Part shown: positions 44,739 to 55,090 of the stretch, piece by piece
Position numbering within the stretch: position 1 is the first letter of the stretch
How the letters are laid out: each line of letters begins with the position of its first letter
Assembly (NCBI RefSeq): GCF_019973775.1
Contig: NZ_AP025032.1
Span: 4,768,501 to 4,832,500 of the forward strand
From: Aureimonas sp. SA4125
GTDB taxonomy: Bacteria > Pseudomonadota > Alphaproteobacteria > Rhizobiales > Rhizobiaceae
Direction: 5' to 3'
Length of the DNA stretch: 64,000 nucleotides
The notes under the pieces: generated by a model
What the model was told of the DNA's origin: nothing
The model's input: only the letters and a program-made list of their open reading frames with translations
Database searches by the model: none
Translations under genes and position numbers: made by a program

Positions 44739-46058
44739 TCAGCCCGCCGGCGGCCTCGTCGGCCAGAGCTTCGGTGCCTGCGATGCGGGGGCGGCTGCCG
44801 CCGTCACCTCGGCCGCCAAGCTCCGCACCCGCTGCTTCTCATCCTCCAGCGTCAACCCAATTTCCGCCCGCTGCAGCGCCTGGCGGGAATGGCGCAGGGC
44901 GTTGTCCCCATAGCGGTCGTCACCGAGCCGGGCGAGGCTGCGAAAGGCCTTTTGCAGGCGCAGGTTCACCTCGATGAGTCCCGCACCGTCGCGGCCGATC
45001 GGGGTGAAGAAATCGTCGAACAGGTCGCCGACGGCGATACCCGGCACGTGCAGGCGCGGATAGTCGACCGTCGCTTCCGCCTGGTCCTCGCCGTGCGGCT
45101 CGATCCACAGCGCGAGCACACGTACCGCGCGGCCGATGACGTCGATGGCGGTGCCGGGGTCGTTGATCCCCGGCGACAAGGCGCGCGAGGCGATCTCGGT
45201 GAGGACGCAGGCGCCGAAGCGCGGATCCTGGTCGAAGGAACGGGTGTCGCCGGTCGAGAAGCAGGACCGGATCGCATCGTCGCGATCAGCGTCGATGCCG
45301 GTGGCGAACATCATCGGCTCGCTCGGGTCGACGAAATCGCCGGGAAGGACGGCGATGTACAGCTCGCCCTCCGCCGCCTCTGCAATCGCCGACAGGGCGG
45401 CGGCGTCGATATGCTGGATATAGCCGATGACGCGGGCGTGCACGGGCCGTGCCGCCGCCGGAACGTCGCGCACGATGTCGCCAAGCGCCACGCCGCCGAG
45501 AAAAGGGCTCTCCATCCGTCGGCGCATGGCGGCCGTGGTGGCCTTCTCCACCCGCTCCGTCGTCTCGGTGACGCGGCCCAGACGCGACAGATGGTCGATC
45601 CAGCGTAACAGGGTGACGACGATCAGGCCGACGACGATGATGGTGACCACGAACAGTACGACGCGGCCGCGGTCGCCATAGGCGCCGGTCGAGAGGGCGA
45701 TGATTCCGACCAGGCTGAAGAGGAAGGAGCCGACGAAGGTCGCCAGCACGTTGTGCGTGGTGGAGTCCTCCATCACCAGCGTCGTGGCCCGCGGCGTCAC
45801 ATTGCTGGTGGCGGCGGAATAGGCGGACACCATGGTCGACAGCGAGAAGGTCGTCACCGACAACATCGAGGCGGCGATGATGCCGAGGATGTTGTCGACG
45901 GCATCGGCGCCGATCTGCGTCGGCAGATCGCTCGGAATGTAGGGGGCGACGAGGATGGCCACCAGCGCGGTTGCGATCGCCGCGACCGAGAAGAGCGCGG
46001 CGCGGAACCAGATGCGGCGGGTGATCCGGGTGAGGAGCCAGATCCAGCGTGATGTCAT
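44739..46058 (-). CDS. DUF2254 membrane protein
   Basis: A 439-residue DUF2254 protein. Four transmembrane helices occupy about residues 18-160 (including GIIAASMLSVTTFSLSTMV, the family signature, and LATFVGSFLFSLVGIIAL), followed by a 270-residue cytoplasmic part with DPRFGACVLTEIASRALSPGINDPGTAID, also diagnostic (quoted partly: RALSPGINDPGTAID). The role of this family is unknown. Its distal end is Ala/Pro-rich. Downstream of an SLC13-type permease on the same strand, 121 bp apart. Confidence 0.87.
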   Translation of the reverse strand: MTSRWIWLLTRITRRIWFRAALFSVAAIATALVAILVAPYIPSDLPTQIGADAVDNILGIIAASMLSVTTFSLSTMVSAYSAATSNVTPRATTLVMEDSTTHNVLATFVGSFLFSLVGIIALSTGAYGDRGRVVLFVVTIIVVGLIVVTLLRWIDHLSRLGRVTETTERVEKATTAAMRRRMESPFLGGVALGDIVRDVPAAARPVHARVIGYIQHIDAAALSAIAEAAEGELYIAVLPGDFVDPSEPMMFATGIDADRDDAIRSCFSTGDTRSFDQDPRFGACVLTEIASRALSPGINDPGTAIDVIGRAVRVLALWIEPHGEDQAEATVDYPRLHVPGIAVGDLFDDFFTPIGRDGAGLIEVNLRLQKAFRSLARLGDDRYGDNALRHSRQALQRAEIGLTLEDEKQRVRSLAAEVTAAAAPASQAPKLWPTRPPAG

Positions 46059-46179
46059 GCAGCGTCCGATGCTCGTTTCGTCGGGGAGTTCCCTGCCAGA
46101 TCAGGACGGTGCCCATCTGTAAAGCCGCACGAGGCCTTCGGCGGATCGAAACCTTCCGCCGGCAACCCGAACTCTCCGC

Positions 46180-47949
46180 CTACTGGATCGGCCAGACCAG
46201 CATCAGCGCAGGGACGGCGACGAGAACCACGAGGATCGACAGGGGCAGGCCGAGGCGGGAGTAGTCGGCAAAGCGGTAGCCGCCGGGTCCCATCACCAGC
46301 GTGTTGCACTGGTGGCCGATGGGGGTGAGGAAATCGCAACCCGCGCCGATCGCGATCGCCATGAGGAAGGCGTCCGGGCGGTAGCCGAGCTGCGAGGCGA
46401 AGGTCGCGGCGATCGGCGCCATCACGAGCACGGTCGCGGCATTGTTGAGGAAGGGTGTCACGGCCATCGCCACGACCATGATCAGGGCGAGCGCGCCATA
46501 GGAGGGCAGGGAATGGGCGACCATCGACAGCCAGCCGGCGATGAGGTCGGTGCCGCCGGTCGTGCGCAGCGCGTCGCTGACGGGAATGAGCGCTGCCAGC
46601 ATCAGGAGGATCGGGGCGTCGAGGGCGCCGTAGACCTCGCGCGTCGGAATGGCTTTCGCCACCACCATCAGGACTGCCGCGGCGAAGAAGGCGGCGGCGA
46701 TCGGCACGAGCCCGGAGGCGGTCGACGCCATTGCCACGCCGAGGATGATCAGCGGCACGATTCCCTTGCGGACATTGCCGAGCCGCAGCTTGCGCTCGGC
46801 CAGCGGCAGGCAGTCCCAGGCGCGCAGGAGATCCGGCAGACGGTCGATCTCGCCCTGCAGCACGAGGACGTCGCCCATTTCGAAGACGATTTCGCTGAGC
46901 CGCTCGGTGAAGCGCTTGTCGCGCCGGCTGACGGCGAGCAGCGTCAGGCCGCTGCGGTGGAAGAGGGCGAGGGTGCGGGCGCTGCGGCCGATGAAGCCCG
47001 AGTTCTGGCCGACGATTGCCTCCACCGTACCGAGATCGCCCGAGGCGCGCACAGCCGATTGCCGCTCGTCCATGGCCAGGACGCCCTGCGCCACAAGCTT
47101 GTCCAGCGCGTCGGGGTCGCCCTCGATCAGGAGCACGTCGTCGGCCTGCAGCACGGTGTCGGGAAGAGGCGTCCGGCGCTGGCCCGAGGGGCTGAGGATC
47201 GCCGTCACCGTGGCGCCGCCGCCGCCGAGCTTGCGCAGGTCCGCCACCGTCTTGCCGACCGAGGAGGATTGTGCGGTCACCGTCGCCTCGGTCATGTAGT
47301 TCTTGATGTCGATCGCCGCGTCCATCGCGCCGCCGGCCGCCACGCGCGTCGGCAGCAGCCAGTAGAACAGCGCCAGGAAGATCACGCCGACAAGGGCGAG
47401 GATTGCGCCGACGGGCGTGAAGTCGAACATGGTGAAGGGCGTGCCGGTGATCTCGCCGCGCAGCCGCGAGACGATGATGTTCGGCGACGTCCCGATCTGC
47501 GTCATCAGGCCGCCGAGGAGCGAGCCGAACGCCATCGGCATCAGGAACATCGAGGGCGTGACGCCCGAGCGCTTGGCCATCTGGAAGGCGATCGGGATCA
47601 TGATGGCGAGCGCGCCGATGTTCTTCACGAAGGCCGATAGAAGGGTGACGATCGTCACGAGCACGAGAAGCTGGGTCCGCGGCGCGGAGATATCCGGCGC
47701 GAAACGCTGCAGCGCGACTTCCATGATGCCCGAGCGCGAGATCGCCGAGCTGACGACGAGGGCGCTGGCGACGATGATGACGATGTCGTCGGAGAATCCG
47801 GAAAAGGCGTTCTCCGGACGCACGATGCCGCAGGCGAGCGCCGCCAGCAGCGCGCTGGCCGCCACCACGTCGTAGCGCCAACGACCCCAGATAAAGGCGC
47901 CCACCATGATGGCGACGATCCCGAAGGCCATCATCTGCTGCAGTGTCAT
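46180..47949 (-). CDS. SLC13/DASS-family permease with two TrkA-C domains
   Basis: A 589-residue transporter: an N-terminal block of about six helices, two central RCK_C/TrkA-C domains (about 205-290 and 300-375, e.g. DTVLQADDVLLIEGDPDAL, EIVFEMGDVLVLQGEIDRL) and a C-terminal block of about six helices. MTQIGTSPNIIVSRL and GHQCNTLVMGPGGY are the two SNT-type substrate/sodium motifs. Related proteins carry sulfate, dicarboxylates or other anions; the substrate here is not clear. ATG 47949 follows AAGGAATCACGC. Confidence 0.87.
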   Translation of the reverse strand: MTLQQMMAFGIVAIMVGAFIWGRWRYDVVAASALLAALACGIVRPENAFSGFSDDIVIIVASALVVSSAISRSGIMEVALQRFAPDISAPRTQLLVLVTIVTLLSAFVKNIGALAIMIPIAFQMAKRSGVTPSMFLMPMAFGSLLGGLMTQIGTSPNIIVSRLRGEITGTPFTMFDFTPVGAILALVGVIFLALFYWLLPTRVAAGGAMDAAIDIKNYMTEATVTAQSSSVGKTVADLRKLGGGGATVTAILSPSGQRRTPLPDTVLQADDVLLIEGDPDALDKLVAQGVLAMDERQSAVRASGDLGTVEAIVGQNSGFIGRSARTLALFHRSGLTLLAVSRRDKRFTERLSEIVFEMGDVLVLQGEIDRLPDLLRAWDCLPLAERKLRLGNVRKGIVPLIILGVAMASTASGLVPIAAAFFAAAVLMVVAKAIPTREVYGALDAPILLMLAALIPVSDALRTTGGTDLIAGWLSMVAHSLPSYGALALIMVVAMAVTPFLNNAATVLVMAPIAATFASQLGYRPDAFLMAIAIGAGCDFLTPIGHQCNTLVMGPGGYRFADYSRLGLPLSILVVLVAVPALMLVWPIQ

Positions 47950-48089
47950 GCGTGATTCCTTGAAATGGTCCCGCTCGTAACGCAACGGCGCTGACAAAGC
48001 AGCAGGCATCGTGCAGAGAAACTCCGTAGCAGCCCGCCCGGCTGCTTCAGGGGCCGCAGTCGCCCCTCAGACCGGATGAACGTGCCCTG

Positions 48090-49883
48090 ATGGATCACAC
48101 TACGCCGCCGCCGCCCGCCACCGCCGACGTGGCCATCGTCCAGGCGCCGAGCCGTTTTCGGGCGCTCGTTCGCGGCAACGAGATCGGTCTCGTGCTGGTG
48201 GCCGGCGTCGTCGGCGTCCTGTCCGGCCTCCTCGTTATCGCGATGGGTGCGGCCGCGCAACTCCTGCACACCGTGCTGTTCAACCTGTCGGATGGCGAGC
48301 ATGTCAGCGGCCTCGACAGGCTCTCCTCACCCTGGCTGGTCCTCGTGCCCATCGCCGGCGGTGGGGTCCTCGGACTCCATCTCTATTTCCTGTCGCGCCG
48401 CAAGACACGGCCCATGGTCGATCCGATCGAGGCCAATGCCCTGCATGGCGGGCGGATGTCGATCCGCGACAGCATCACCGTGGTGATCCAGAACCTCATT
48501 TCGAACGGTTTCGGCGCCTCCGTCGGTCTGGAGGCGGCCTATACGCAGATCTCCGCCGGAATCGCCTCGCGCATCGGCGTCGCCTTCGAGATGCGCCGCG
48601 GCGATCTGAGGACGCTCGTCGGCTGCGGCGCCGCGGCGGCGATCGCGGCCGCCTTCAACGCGCCCCTGACCGGCGCCTTCTACGCCTTCGAGCTGATCAT
48701 CGGCGCCTATTCGATCGCGACGCTCGCCCCCGTCGTCGTCGCGGCCCTCGGCGGCGCCTTCGTCACGCGGCTTCTCGTCGGCAACACGCTGCTCATCGAC
48801 ATCGGGACGCCCGGACCGGTCGGCAATGCCGACTATCTCCCCGCGATGGTGCTCGCCATCCTCGCGGCCGGGCTTGGCATCCTGATCATGCAAGGGGTGA
48901 CGATGATCGAGGCCGGCGTCAGGCGCAGCCGCGTGCCGGTCCCGCTGCGCCCGATCCTCGGCGGCTGCGTCCTGGCGCTCCTCGCCCTCGTGACGCCGCA
49001 GGTGCTGTCGTCCGGGCACGGGGCGCTGCATCTCCAGCTCGACCTTCCGATGGCGGCGTCGAGCCTCGTCCTGCTCCTCGCCCTGAAGGCGCTGGCGTCT
49101 GCGGTATCGATCGGCAGCGGCTTTCGCGGCGGATTGTTCTTCGCCTCGCTGTTTCTCGGCGCACTCCTCGGCAAGCTCTTTGCCATCTTCAGTCCGATGA
49201 TCTTCACGGGCGCGTCGCTGACGCCGGTCGTCTACGCCATCGTCGGCATGAGCTCGCTGGCGGTGTCGATCATCGGCGGTCCGTTGACCATGACCTTCCT
49301 CGCGCTCGAGGTGACCGGTGACTTTCCGATCACGGCGCTCGTGCTCGTTGCCGTGGTCGCCGCCTCGCTGACGGTGCGCAAGACCTTCGGCTATTCCTTC
49401 GCCACCTGGCGCTTCCACCTTCGCGGCGAGAGCATCCGCAGCGCCCACGACGTCGGCTGGATCCGCAACCTGACGGTCGGCCGGATGATGCGGCGCGACG
49501 TGCGCACGACGACGATCTCGACGACGCTGCGCACCTTCCAGCGCGACTTTCCACTCGGCTCGACCCAGCGCGTCGTCGTCACCGATGCGGCGGGCGCCTA
49601 CCTCGGCATGGTCCTCGTTCCCGATGCCTACTCCGCCGTGATCGTCGACCTCGACGCGACGATCGAGGGGCTGCTGCGCTTCCAGGATGCCGTGCTCCTG
49701 CCGCAGATGAGCGCGCGCGAGGCCGCCGCCCTCTTCGACCGGTCCGAAAGCGAGGCGCTGGCGGTCGTCGACACTCTCCAGGCGAAGAGCGTCGTCGGCC
49801 TTCTCACCGAGAGCCACACCTTGCGGCGCTACAGCGAAGAGCTCGAGCTGCGGCGGCGGGAGGCGGCCGGCGAGGGCACCTGA
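48090..49883 (+). CDS. ClC-family chloride channel/antiporter
   Basis: A 597-residue ClC protein with about ten to twelve membrane helices up to residue 430 and a C-terminal CBS-like region (about 455-590, VGRMMRRDVRTTTIS, VVGLLTESHTLRRYSEE). The gating-glutamate region reads GFGASVGLEAAYTQI, so the Glu is kept although the usual GREGP is altered; the GSGFRGGLFFASLF segment is the GxFxP-like motif. It probably works as a Cl-/H+ exchanger or channel in acid or osmotic stress. Divergent from the SLC13-type gene, 140 bp apart. Confidence 0.88.
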   Translation: MDHTTPPPPATADVAIVQAPSRFRALVRGNEIGLVLVAGVVGVLSGLLVIAMGAAAQLLHTVLFNLSDGEHVSGLDRLSSPWLVLVPIAGGGVLGLHLYFLSRRKTRPMVDPIEANALHGGRMSIRDSITVVIQNLISNGFGASVGLEAAYTQISAGIASRIGVAFEMRRGDLRTLVGCGAAAAIAAAFNAPLTGAFYAFELIIGAYSIATLAPVVVAALGGAFVTRLLVGNTLLIDIGTPGPVGNADYLPAMVLAILAAGLGILIMQGVTMIEAGVRRSRVPVPLRPILGGCVLALLALVTPQVLSSGHGALHLQLDLPMAASSLVLLLALKALASAVSIGSGFRGGLFFASLFLGALLGKLFAIFSPMIFTGASLTPVVYAIVGMSSLAVSIIGGPLTMTFLALEVTGDFPITALVLVAVVAASLTVRKTFGYSFATWRFHLRGESIRSAHDVGWIRNLTVGRMMRRDVRTTTISTTLRTFQRDFPLGSTQRVVVTDAAGAYLGMVLVPDAYSAVIVDLDATIEGLLRFQDAVLLPQMSAREAAALFDRSESEALAVVDTLQAKSVVGLLTESHTLRRYSEELELRRREAAGEGT

Positions 49884-49913
49884 AGAGGGACGGACGGCGC
49901 GGCGAAAGCCGTG

Positions 49914-51881
49914 TCAGCCCGCGCGGTGCCGATCGGCGCTTTGCGGACCTGCGGCGAACCAGGGGGTGAGCTCGCCGAGCGGCATCGGGCGGCCCATGAG
50001 ATATCCCTGCACCAGCGTGCAGCCGAGCAGGCGCAGCTGCGCCAGCTGCTCCTCGTTCTCCACGCCCTCGACGATGCATTCGAGGTTCAGCGTTCCGCAA
50101 AGGGCGATCATCGCGCCGACGATGTTGCGACCGGAGGGGCTGCCGAGATCGCCGATGAAGCTGCGGTCGAGCTTGACCTTGTCGAAGGCCAGGCGATGCA
50201 GGTAGCCGAGGCTGGAATAGCCGGTGCCGAAGTCGTCGAGCGCGATGGAGACGCCGAGCGCCTGCAGCAGGCCGATCGCCCGCCGCGCGGCGTCGAAATC
50301 GCGCATCACCGCCGTCTCGGTCAGTTCCAGGCTGATGCGCTTGGGATCGATGCCGCTGTGCCGGATGCTCGCGATGAGGGACAGGACCGTCTCCGGCGAG
50401 GTGATGTCGCGCGCCGAGAGGTTGAACGACAGGCCGATCTCCGGCGGCAGCTGGCTGACCTTGGCCAGCGCCTTGCCGAACAGCGTCAGCGTCAGCCGGT
50501 GGATGCAGCCGAGACGCTCGGCGACGGCGATGAACTGGTCGGGCGGGACGCGCCCGAGGACCGGGCTCGTCCAGCGGGCGAGGGCCTCGACGGCGACGGG
50601 GATGCGCGTCGCCGAATCGACGATCGGCTGGAAGTGGATCTCCATCTCGGCCGCGAAGTCGGCCGCCAGAAGCACCGCCTCGATCTCCCTGTCCGACCGG
50701 ATCTTCGTCTCGTGTTCGAGCGAGAACAGCATGGCGCGGCCGGGATGCTTCGATTTGGCGTAGTAGAGCGCGTAGTCGCAGCGGTCGAACAGTGCCTGGC
50801 GGGTCAAGCCCGCCTCGGGAAACATGGCCATTCCCCCGGAGCAGCCGAGCTTGATCCGACATTCGTCCAGATCGAAGGGCTCGCCGAGGATGTCGCAGAG
50901 ATGCTGGCCGACGGACTGCGCCCGGGCCAGATCGCCGATCACCGTGAAGCCGAATTCGTCGCCGCCGAGGCGCGACACGGTGACATCGGGGCCGCAGGCG
51001 GCCGTGAGCCTCTCGCCCACGGCTGAAAGGATGCGATCGCCCGCCACATGGCCATAGGTGTCGTTCACCGGCTTGAACCGGTCGAGATCGAGCGTGCCGA
51101 GGGCAAAGCGACCGCCGGTCTCCCGCGAGGTCTCGATCAGCGTATCGATCAGCGCGAAGAAATGCCGCCGGTTGGGCAGGCCGGTCAGGCTGTCGGTATG
51201 GGCGAGACGGGCATTCTCCTCGCTCAGCCGTTCGGCCTCGGCCTGCTTCGAGGCGAGATCGGCCCTGGAATGGATGAGCTGGGCGAAACCCGAGAAACTG
51301 TTGAGGAGAACCTTGATCATCACCGCGGTGACCAATGCGATGTCGAGCGCAATGGCGAGGAAGACGGTGTCTCCCTCGGCGAGATAGTGGATGAGATAGG
51401 GAACCGTGACGGTCGCGGTGACGATGAGGGCCGCTTGCGGCAGCGGCATGAGGCAGAAGATGCAGCCGATGACCGTGATGGCGATGAACAGGGCGACATG
51501 GCCCCGTTCGAGGGGGCCTCCGTAGCTGTCGAGCGCCAGTGCCCAGGAGACGAAGGCGATCGAGATCACCGCTGCGAGCATCACCGTCCGCTGCAGCTGG
51601 AAGACGGCGGCATCGGCCTCGATCGTCTGGTGGCGCTGGCGGAACCAGGTGAGGGCGCGAATGACGCAAACGACCAGAAGGACGGAAGGGACCGCAACGG
51701 TCAGCCACCAGGGTGCGAAGGCCAGATGCGTGTAGGAAAGGGCCCCCGCGTTGACGACGAGAAGGGCGTACATCAGCGGGATCTGGCGTTGCAGCGCCAC
51801 CGCCTGCGCCATCGCGAGGTTTCGGTCGCTGAAGTCGAGCCCCAGAAGGGCGACGAGTGAAGCCAGTGGTCTGTTCATCAC
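49914..51881 (-). CDS. membrane-bound GGDEF-EAL protein (c-di-GMP turnover)
   Basis: A 655-residue protein: about six transmembrane helices (residues 35-210), a short coiled coil, a GGDEF domain (about 230-390) with intact RLGGDEF, and an EAL domain (about 400-640) with EALARW, NLSARDI, ELTETAV, DDFGTGYSS, KLDRSFI, EGVEN and QGYLMGRP. All phosphodiesterase residues seem present. The inhibitory RxxD site before GGDEF is missing. It may be bifunctional or a phosphodiesterase with regulatory GGDEF. The N-terminal membrane sensor has no obvious ligand. Confidence 0.92.
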   Translation of the reverse strand: MMNRPLASLVALLGLDFSDRNLAMAQAVALQRQIPLMYALLVVNAGALSYTHLAFAPWWLTVAVPSVLLVVCVIRALTWFRQRHQTIEADAAVFQLQRTVMLAAVISIAFVSWALALDSYGGPLERGHVALFIAITVIGCIFCLMPLPQAALIVTATVTVPYLIHYLAEGDTVFLAIALDIALVTAVMIKVLLNSFSGFAQLIHSRADLASKQAEAERLSEENARLAHTDSLTGLPNRRHFFALIDTLIETSRETGGRFALGTLDLDRFKPVNDTYGHVAGDRILSAVGERLTAACGPDVTVSRLGGDEFGFTVIGDLARAQSVGQHLCDILGEPFDLDECRIKLGCSGGMAMFPEAGLTRQALFDRCDYALYYAKSKHPGRAMLFSLEHETKIRSDREIEAVLLAADFAAEMEIHFQPIVDSATRIPVAVEALARWTSPVLGRVPPDQFIAVAERLGCIHRLTLTLFGKALAKVSQLPPEIGLSFNLSARDITSPETVLSLIASIRHSGIDPKRISLELTETAVMRDFDAARRAIGLLQALGVSIALDDFGTGYSSLGYLHRLAFDKVKLDRSFIGDLGSPSGRNIVGAMIALCGTLNLECIVEGVENEEQLAQLRLLGCTLVQGYLMGRPMPLGELTPWFAAGPQSADRHRAG

Positions 51882-52037
51882 GATGCCCCGATCGCCCGCA
51901 CGATGACCCCGGAACCTTAATTGGCGGCTAATTCGTCACCCCCATTCTTGAGGGGTGAGGCATGCCGGCGCCATGACGGTCGACGGAAATCGCCGGACGC
52001 CCGGATTGGACGAGCGGCGCCCCGGCCCGGCCCTGCC

Positions 52038-53081
52038 CTACATCGGGATCGGGTACCGGCGATGGACTGCCGCGATGTCGTCCATCACCGCCTCGTCGAG
52101 GGTCACCTCGGCGGCCGCAATATCGCTGACGAGCTGTTCCATCGTGGTCGCGCCGATGATCACCGAGGTCATGAACGGCCGGGTGAGGCAGAAGGCGAGC
52201 GCCATCTGGTTCGGCTGAAGGGCGTGCCGGCGGGCCACGTCCGCATAGGCATCGGCGACGGAAACCGCACTGTCGGTGTGGCGTCCGCCAAGGCCCTTGT
52301 TGATGCTGCCGCGCGAGCCCTCGGGGATCGCGCCGCCGCCGTACTTGCCGGTGAGAAGGCCTGCGGCGAGCGGCGAATAGGCGAGGAGGCCGACGTCCTC
52401 GTTCAGGGAAAGCTCGGCCCAGTCGAGATCGAAGATGCGGTGCATCAGGCTGTATTCGTTCTGGATCGAGGCGATGCGGGGCAGGCCGGCCTTCTCGGCG
52501 ATGGCGAGGAACTGCGCCGTTCCCCAGACCGTCTCGTTGGACAGGCCGACATGCAGGAGCTTGCCCTCCTTCACGAGCGCGCCGAGCGCTTCCAGCACCT
52601 CGGCCATGTTCTCCCGCTCTCCCGCCGGATCCTGGCCGCTCGGATCGTAGGTCCAGGTCTTGCGGAAATGGTAGGAGCCGCGATTTGGCCAGTGCAGCTG
52701 GTAGAGGTCGATCCGGTCGGTGGCGAGGCGCTGCAGGCTGTCCTCGACGGCGATGCGGATACCGGCCGCGGTGATCGGACCGCCGTCGCGGATCTTGTCG
52801 TTGCCCTGGCCGGCGATCTTCGTCGCAAGGATGACGGCATCGCGCTTGCCGGAGGCCTTCAGCCAGCTGCCGATGATCTCCTCCGTGCGCCCCATGGTCT
52901 CCTTCACCATGGGCGTCGTCGGATAGGCCTCGGCGGTGTCGATGAAATTGACGCCCTGGTCGAGGGCGTAGTCCATCTGCGCGTGGCCCTCCGCCTCGCT
53001 GTTCTGGCTGCCCCAGGTCATCGATCCCAGGCAGATTTCGCTGACGTTCAGGCCGGTGCGGCCGAGCGGGCGGGTTTTCAT
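52038..53081 (-). CDS. Tas-like NADP(H)-dependent aldo/keto reductase
   Basis: A 347-residue aldo/keto reductase of the Tas group. FIDTAEAYPTTP (Asp/Tyr near 46-53), ATKIAGQGND (Lys near 89), YQLHWPNRGSYHFRK (His near 128) and SVIIGATTMEQL near the end (NADP site). Physiological substrate unknown for this group. ATG 53081 has GCAGGATCG; upstream in-frame starts are not supported. Confidence 0.85.
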   Translation of the reverse strand: MKTRPLGRTGLNVSEICLGSMTWGSQNSEAEGHAQMDYALDQGVNFIDTAEAYPTTPMVKETMGRTEEIIGSWLKASGKRDAVILATKIAGQGNDKIRDGGPITAAGIRIAVEDSLQRLATDRIDLYQLHWPNRGSYHFRKTWTYDPSGQDPAGERENMAEVLEALGALVKEGKLLHVGLSNETVWGTAQFLAIAEKAGLPRIASIQNEYSLMHRIFDLDWAELSLNEDVGLLAYSPLAAGLLTGKYGGGAIPEGSRGSINKGLGGRHTDSAVSVADAYADVARRHALQPNQMALAFCLTRPFMTSVIIGATTMEQLVSDIAAAEVTLDEAVMDDIAAVHRRYPIPM

Positions 53082-53362
53082 GACGACGATCCTGCTTGTG
53101 GAAGGGTTGCCTTTACCTAGCCGGCGCTGCCGAAACCGCAAGCCCACTTGCATCCCGCACATGGGGTCGTTCCGCCGACATTGGCCATTGCGGCTGAATT
53201 GCGGTATCTTCCGCACAAGATTGTGACTCCGCTAAGCTTCCTGCCGATATCGGCGGCGCAGCACGACACCCCGTGTGACGATCGGGCCGTGCTGCCGGCC
53301 AAGTTTTGTCGTCGGCAGTGGCGTTCCCCGCAGAGGCCAGTTTCCCCGCTGCGGAAAAGCCG

Positions 53363-55057
53363 ATGTGCTTTTCGTGCGCAGACGGCGAACAGCCTGACAC
53401 CAACCGGATCCAGCAGATCCACGAATGGAAAGATCCCGACGTTTTGACAGATGACCCCCTAGCGGCCCCCGACCCATCCATCTCCGACTACGAAGTCGGC
53501 CAGGACAATGTTCAAAAGTTCGGGCTCGATTTCCACAACCCGGTCTTCGGTATCTCGGCCGCGGTGGTCATCGTTTTCGTCGCCGCGACGCTGTTGATGC
53601 CCGGCCTGTCGGAGGAGTTCTTCGGCTGGCTGCGGCCGGCGCTGACGGCGCAGTTCGACTGGTTCTTCATGCTGGCGGCTAACGTCTTCGTGCTGTTCTG
53701 CCTGTTCCTGATCGTCAGCCCCTTCGGCAAGATCCGACTCGGCGGCAAGCTTGCCACGCCCGAATACAGCTATGTTTCCTGGCTCTCGATGCTGTTTGCC
53801 GCGGGCATGGGCATCGGCCTGATGTTCTACGGCGTCTCCGAGCCGATGTCGCATTATGCCAGCTCGATGGCCGACATCGCCGGAAGCCCCGAAAGCTGGG
53901 CGCCGCTCGCCGGCGCGCCCGGCGACGCAGAGGCCGCGCGCCGGCTTGGCATGGCCGCGACGATCTTTCACTGGGGCCTGCACCCCTGGGCGATCTACGC
54001 CATCGTCGGCCTGGCGCTGGCCTTCTTCAGCTACAACTGGGGCCTGCCGCTGACCATCCGCTCGGCCTTCTATCCCATCCTGGGCGACAGGGTCTGGGGC
54101 TGGCCGGGGCATGTCGTCGACACGCTCGCCGTGTTCGCGACGCTGTTCGGCCTCGCCACCTCGCTCGGCTTCGGCGCCGAGCAGGCGATCGCCGGACTGA
54201 ACTACCTCTTCGGCCTGCCGGACACGGCGCTCAGCCGCGTCGTCCTGATCGCCGTCATCACCGGCGTCGCCCTGCTTTCGGTCGTGGCCGGGCTGGACGC
54301 GGGTGTTCGCCGGCTGTCGGAGCTCAATATGGGCCTCGCCTTCCTGCTGCTCGCCTTCGTCTTCCTTGTCGGCCCGACCATGACCATCCTGTCGGGCATC
54401 TTCCACAACACCGTCGCCTATCTCGCCGACATCGTGCCGCTGTCCAACCCGTTCGGGCGCAGCGACGACAATTTCCGCACGGGCTGGACGACCTTCTACT
54501 GGGCCTGGTGGATGTCCTGGTCGCCCTTCGTCGGCATGTTCATCGCCCGCGTCTCCCGCGGCCGGACGATCCGGGAATTCCTCACCTGCGTCCTGATTGT
54601 CCCGACCCTCGTCTCGATCGTCTGGATGTCGGTGTTCGGCGAGACGGCGATCTTCGAGACGATCGCCGGGTTCACCGGCGTCGCCGATGCGGACCTGCCG
54701 CTGCAGCTCTTCGTCATGCTCGGCCAGCTGCCGCTGTCGGCGATCACCTCGGTCATCGGCATCGTGCTGGTCATCGTCTTCTTCGTGACGTCGTCGGATT
54801 CGGGCTCGCTGGTGATCGACACCATCACCGCCGGCGGCAAGACCGACTCGCCGGTGCCGCAGCGGGTGTTCTGGGCCGTCTTCGAAGGCCTCGTCGCCAT
54901 CGCGCTGCTGCTCGGCGGCGGGCTCGCCTCGCTGCAGGCGGCGGCGATCGCCACCGGCTTTCCCTTCGCCTTCCTGCTGCTGGCGCTCTGTCTGGGAACG
55001 CTGATGGGCCTCCGGCGCGAACTGAAGTCGCCCTTTCTCGAGACCGCGCAGACCTGA
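53363..55057 (+). CDS. BCCT-family betaine/choline/carnitine transporter
   Basis: About 564 residues with twelve transmembrane helices. FAAGMGIGLMFYGVSEP (near 140-156) is the BCCT Gly motif, IFHWGLHPWAIYAI follows, and FYWAWWMSWSPFVGMFIARVSRGRTI (quoted partly: YWAWWMSWSPFVGMF) is the family signature with the aromatic betaine-binding box. The N-terminus before the first helix is uncertain: ATG 53363 is used, but a TTG at 53306 and internal starts exist. It probably imports glycine betaine or choline and could supply the BetA-like enzyme at 2.2 kb. Confidence 0.9.
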   Translation: MCFSCADGEQPDTNRIQQIHEWKDPDVLTDDPLAAPDPSISDYEVGQDNVQKFGLDFHNPVFGISAAVVIVFVAATLLMPGLSEEFFGWLRPALTAQFDWFFMLAANVFVLFCLFLIVSPFGKIRLGGKLATPEYSYVSWLSMLFAAGMGIGLMFYGVSEPMSHYASSMADIAGSPESWAPLAGAPGDAEAARRLGMAATIFHWGLHPWAIYAIVGLALAFFSYNWGLPLTIRSAFYPILGDRVWGWPGHVVDTLAVFATLFGLATSLGFGAEQAIAGLNYLFGLPDTALSRVVLIAVITGVALLSVVAGLDAGVRRLSELNMGLAFLLLAFVFLVGPTMTILSGIFHNTVAYLADIVPLSNPFGRSDDNFRTGWTTFYWAWWMSWSPFVGMFIARVSRGRTIREFLTCVLIVPTLVSIVWMSVFGETAIFETIAGFTGVADADLPLQLFVMLGQLPLSAITSVIGIVLVIVFFVTSSDSGSLVIDTITAGGKTDSPVPQRVFWAVFEGLVAIALLLGGGLASLQAAAIATGFPFAFLLLALCLGTLMGLRRELKSPFLETAQT

Positions 55058-55090
55058 CCGTCCAGGACGGCTCGAACGAACGAAACGCGC

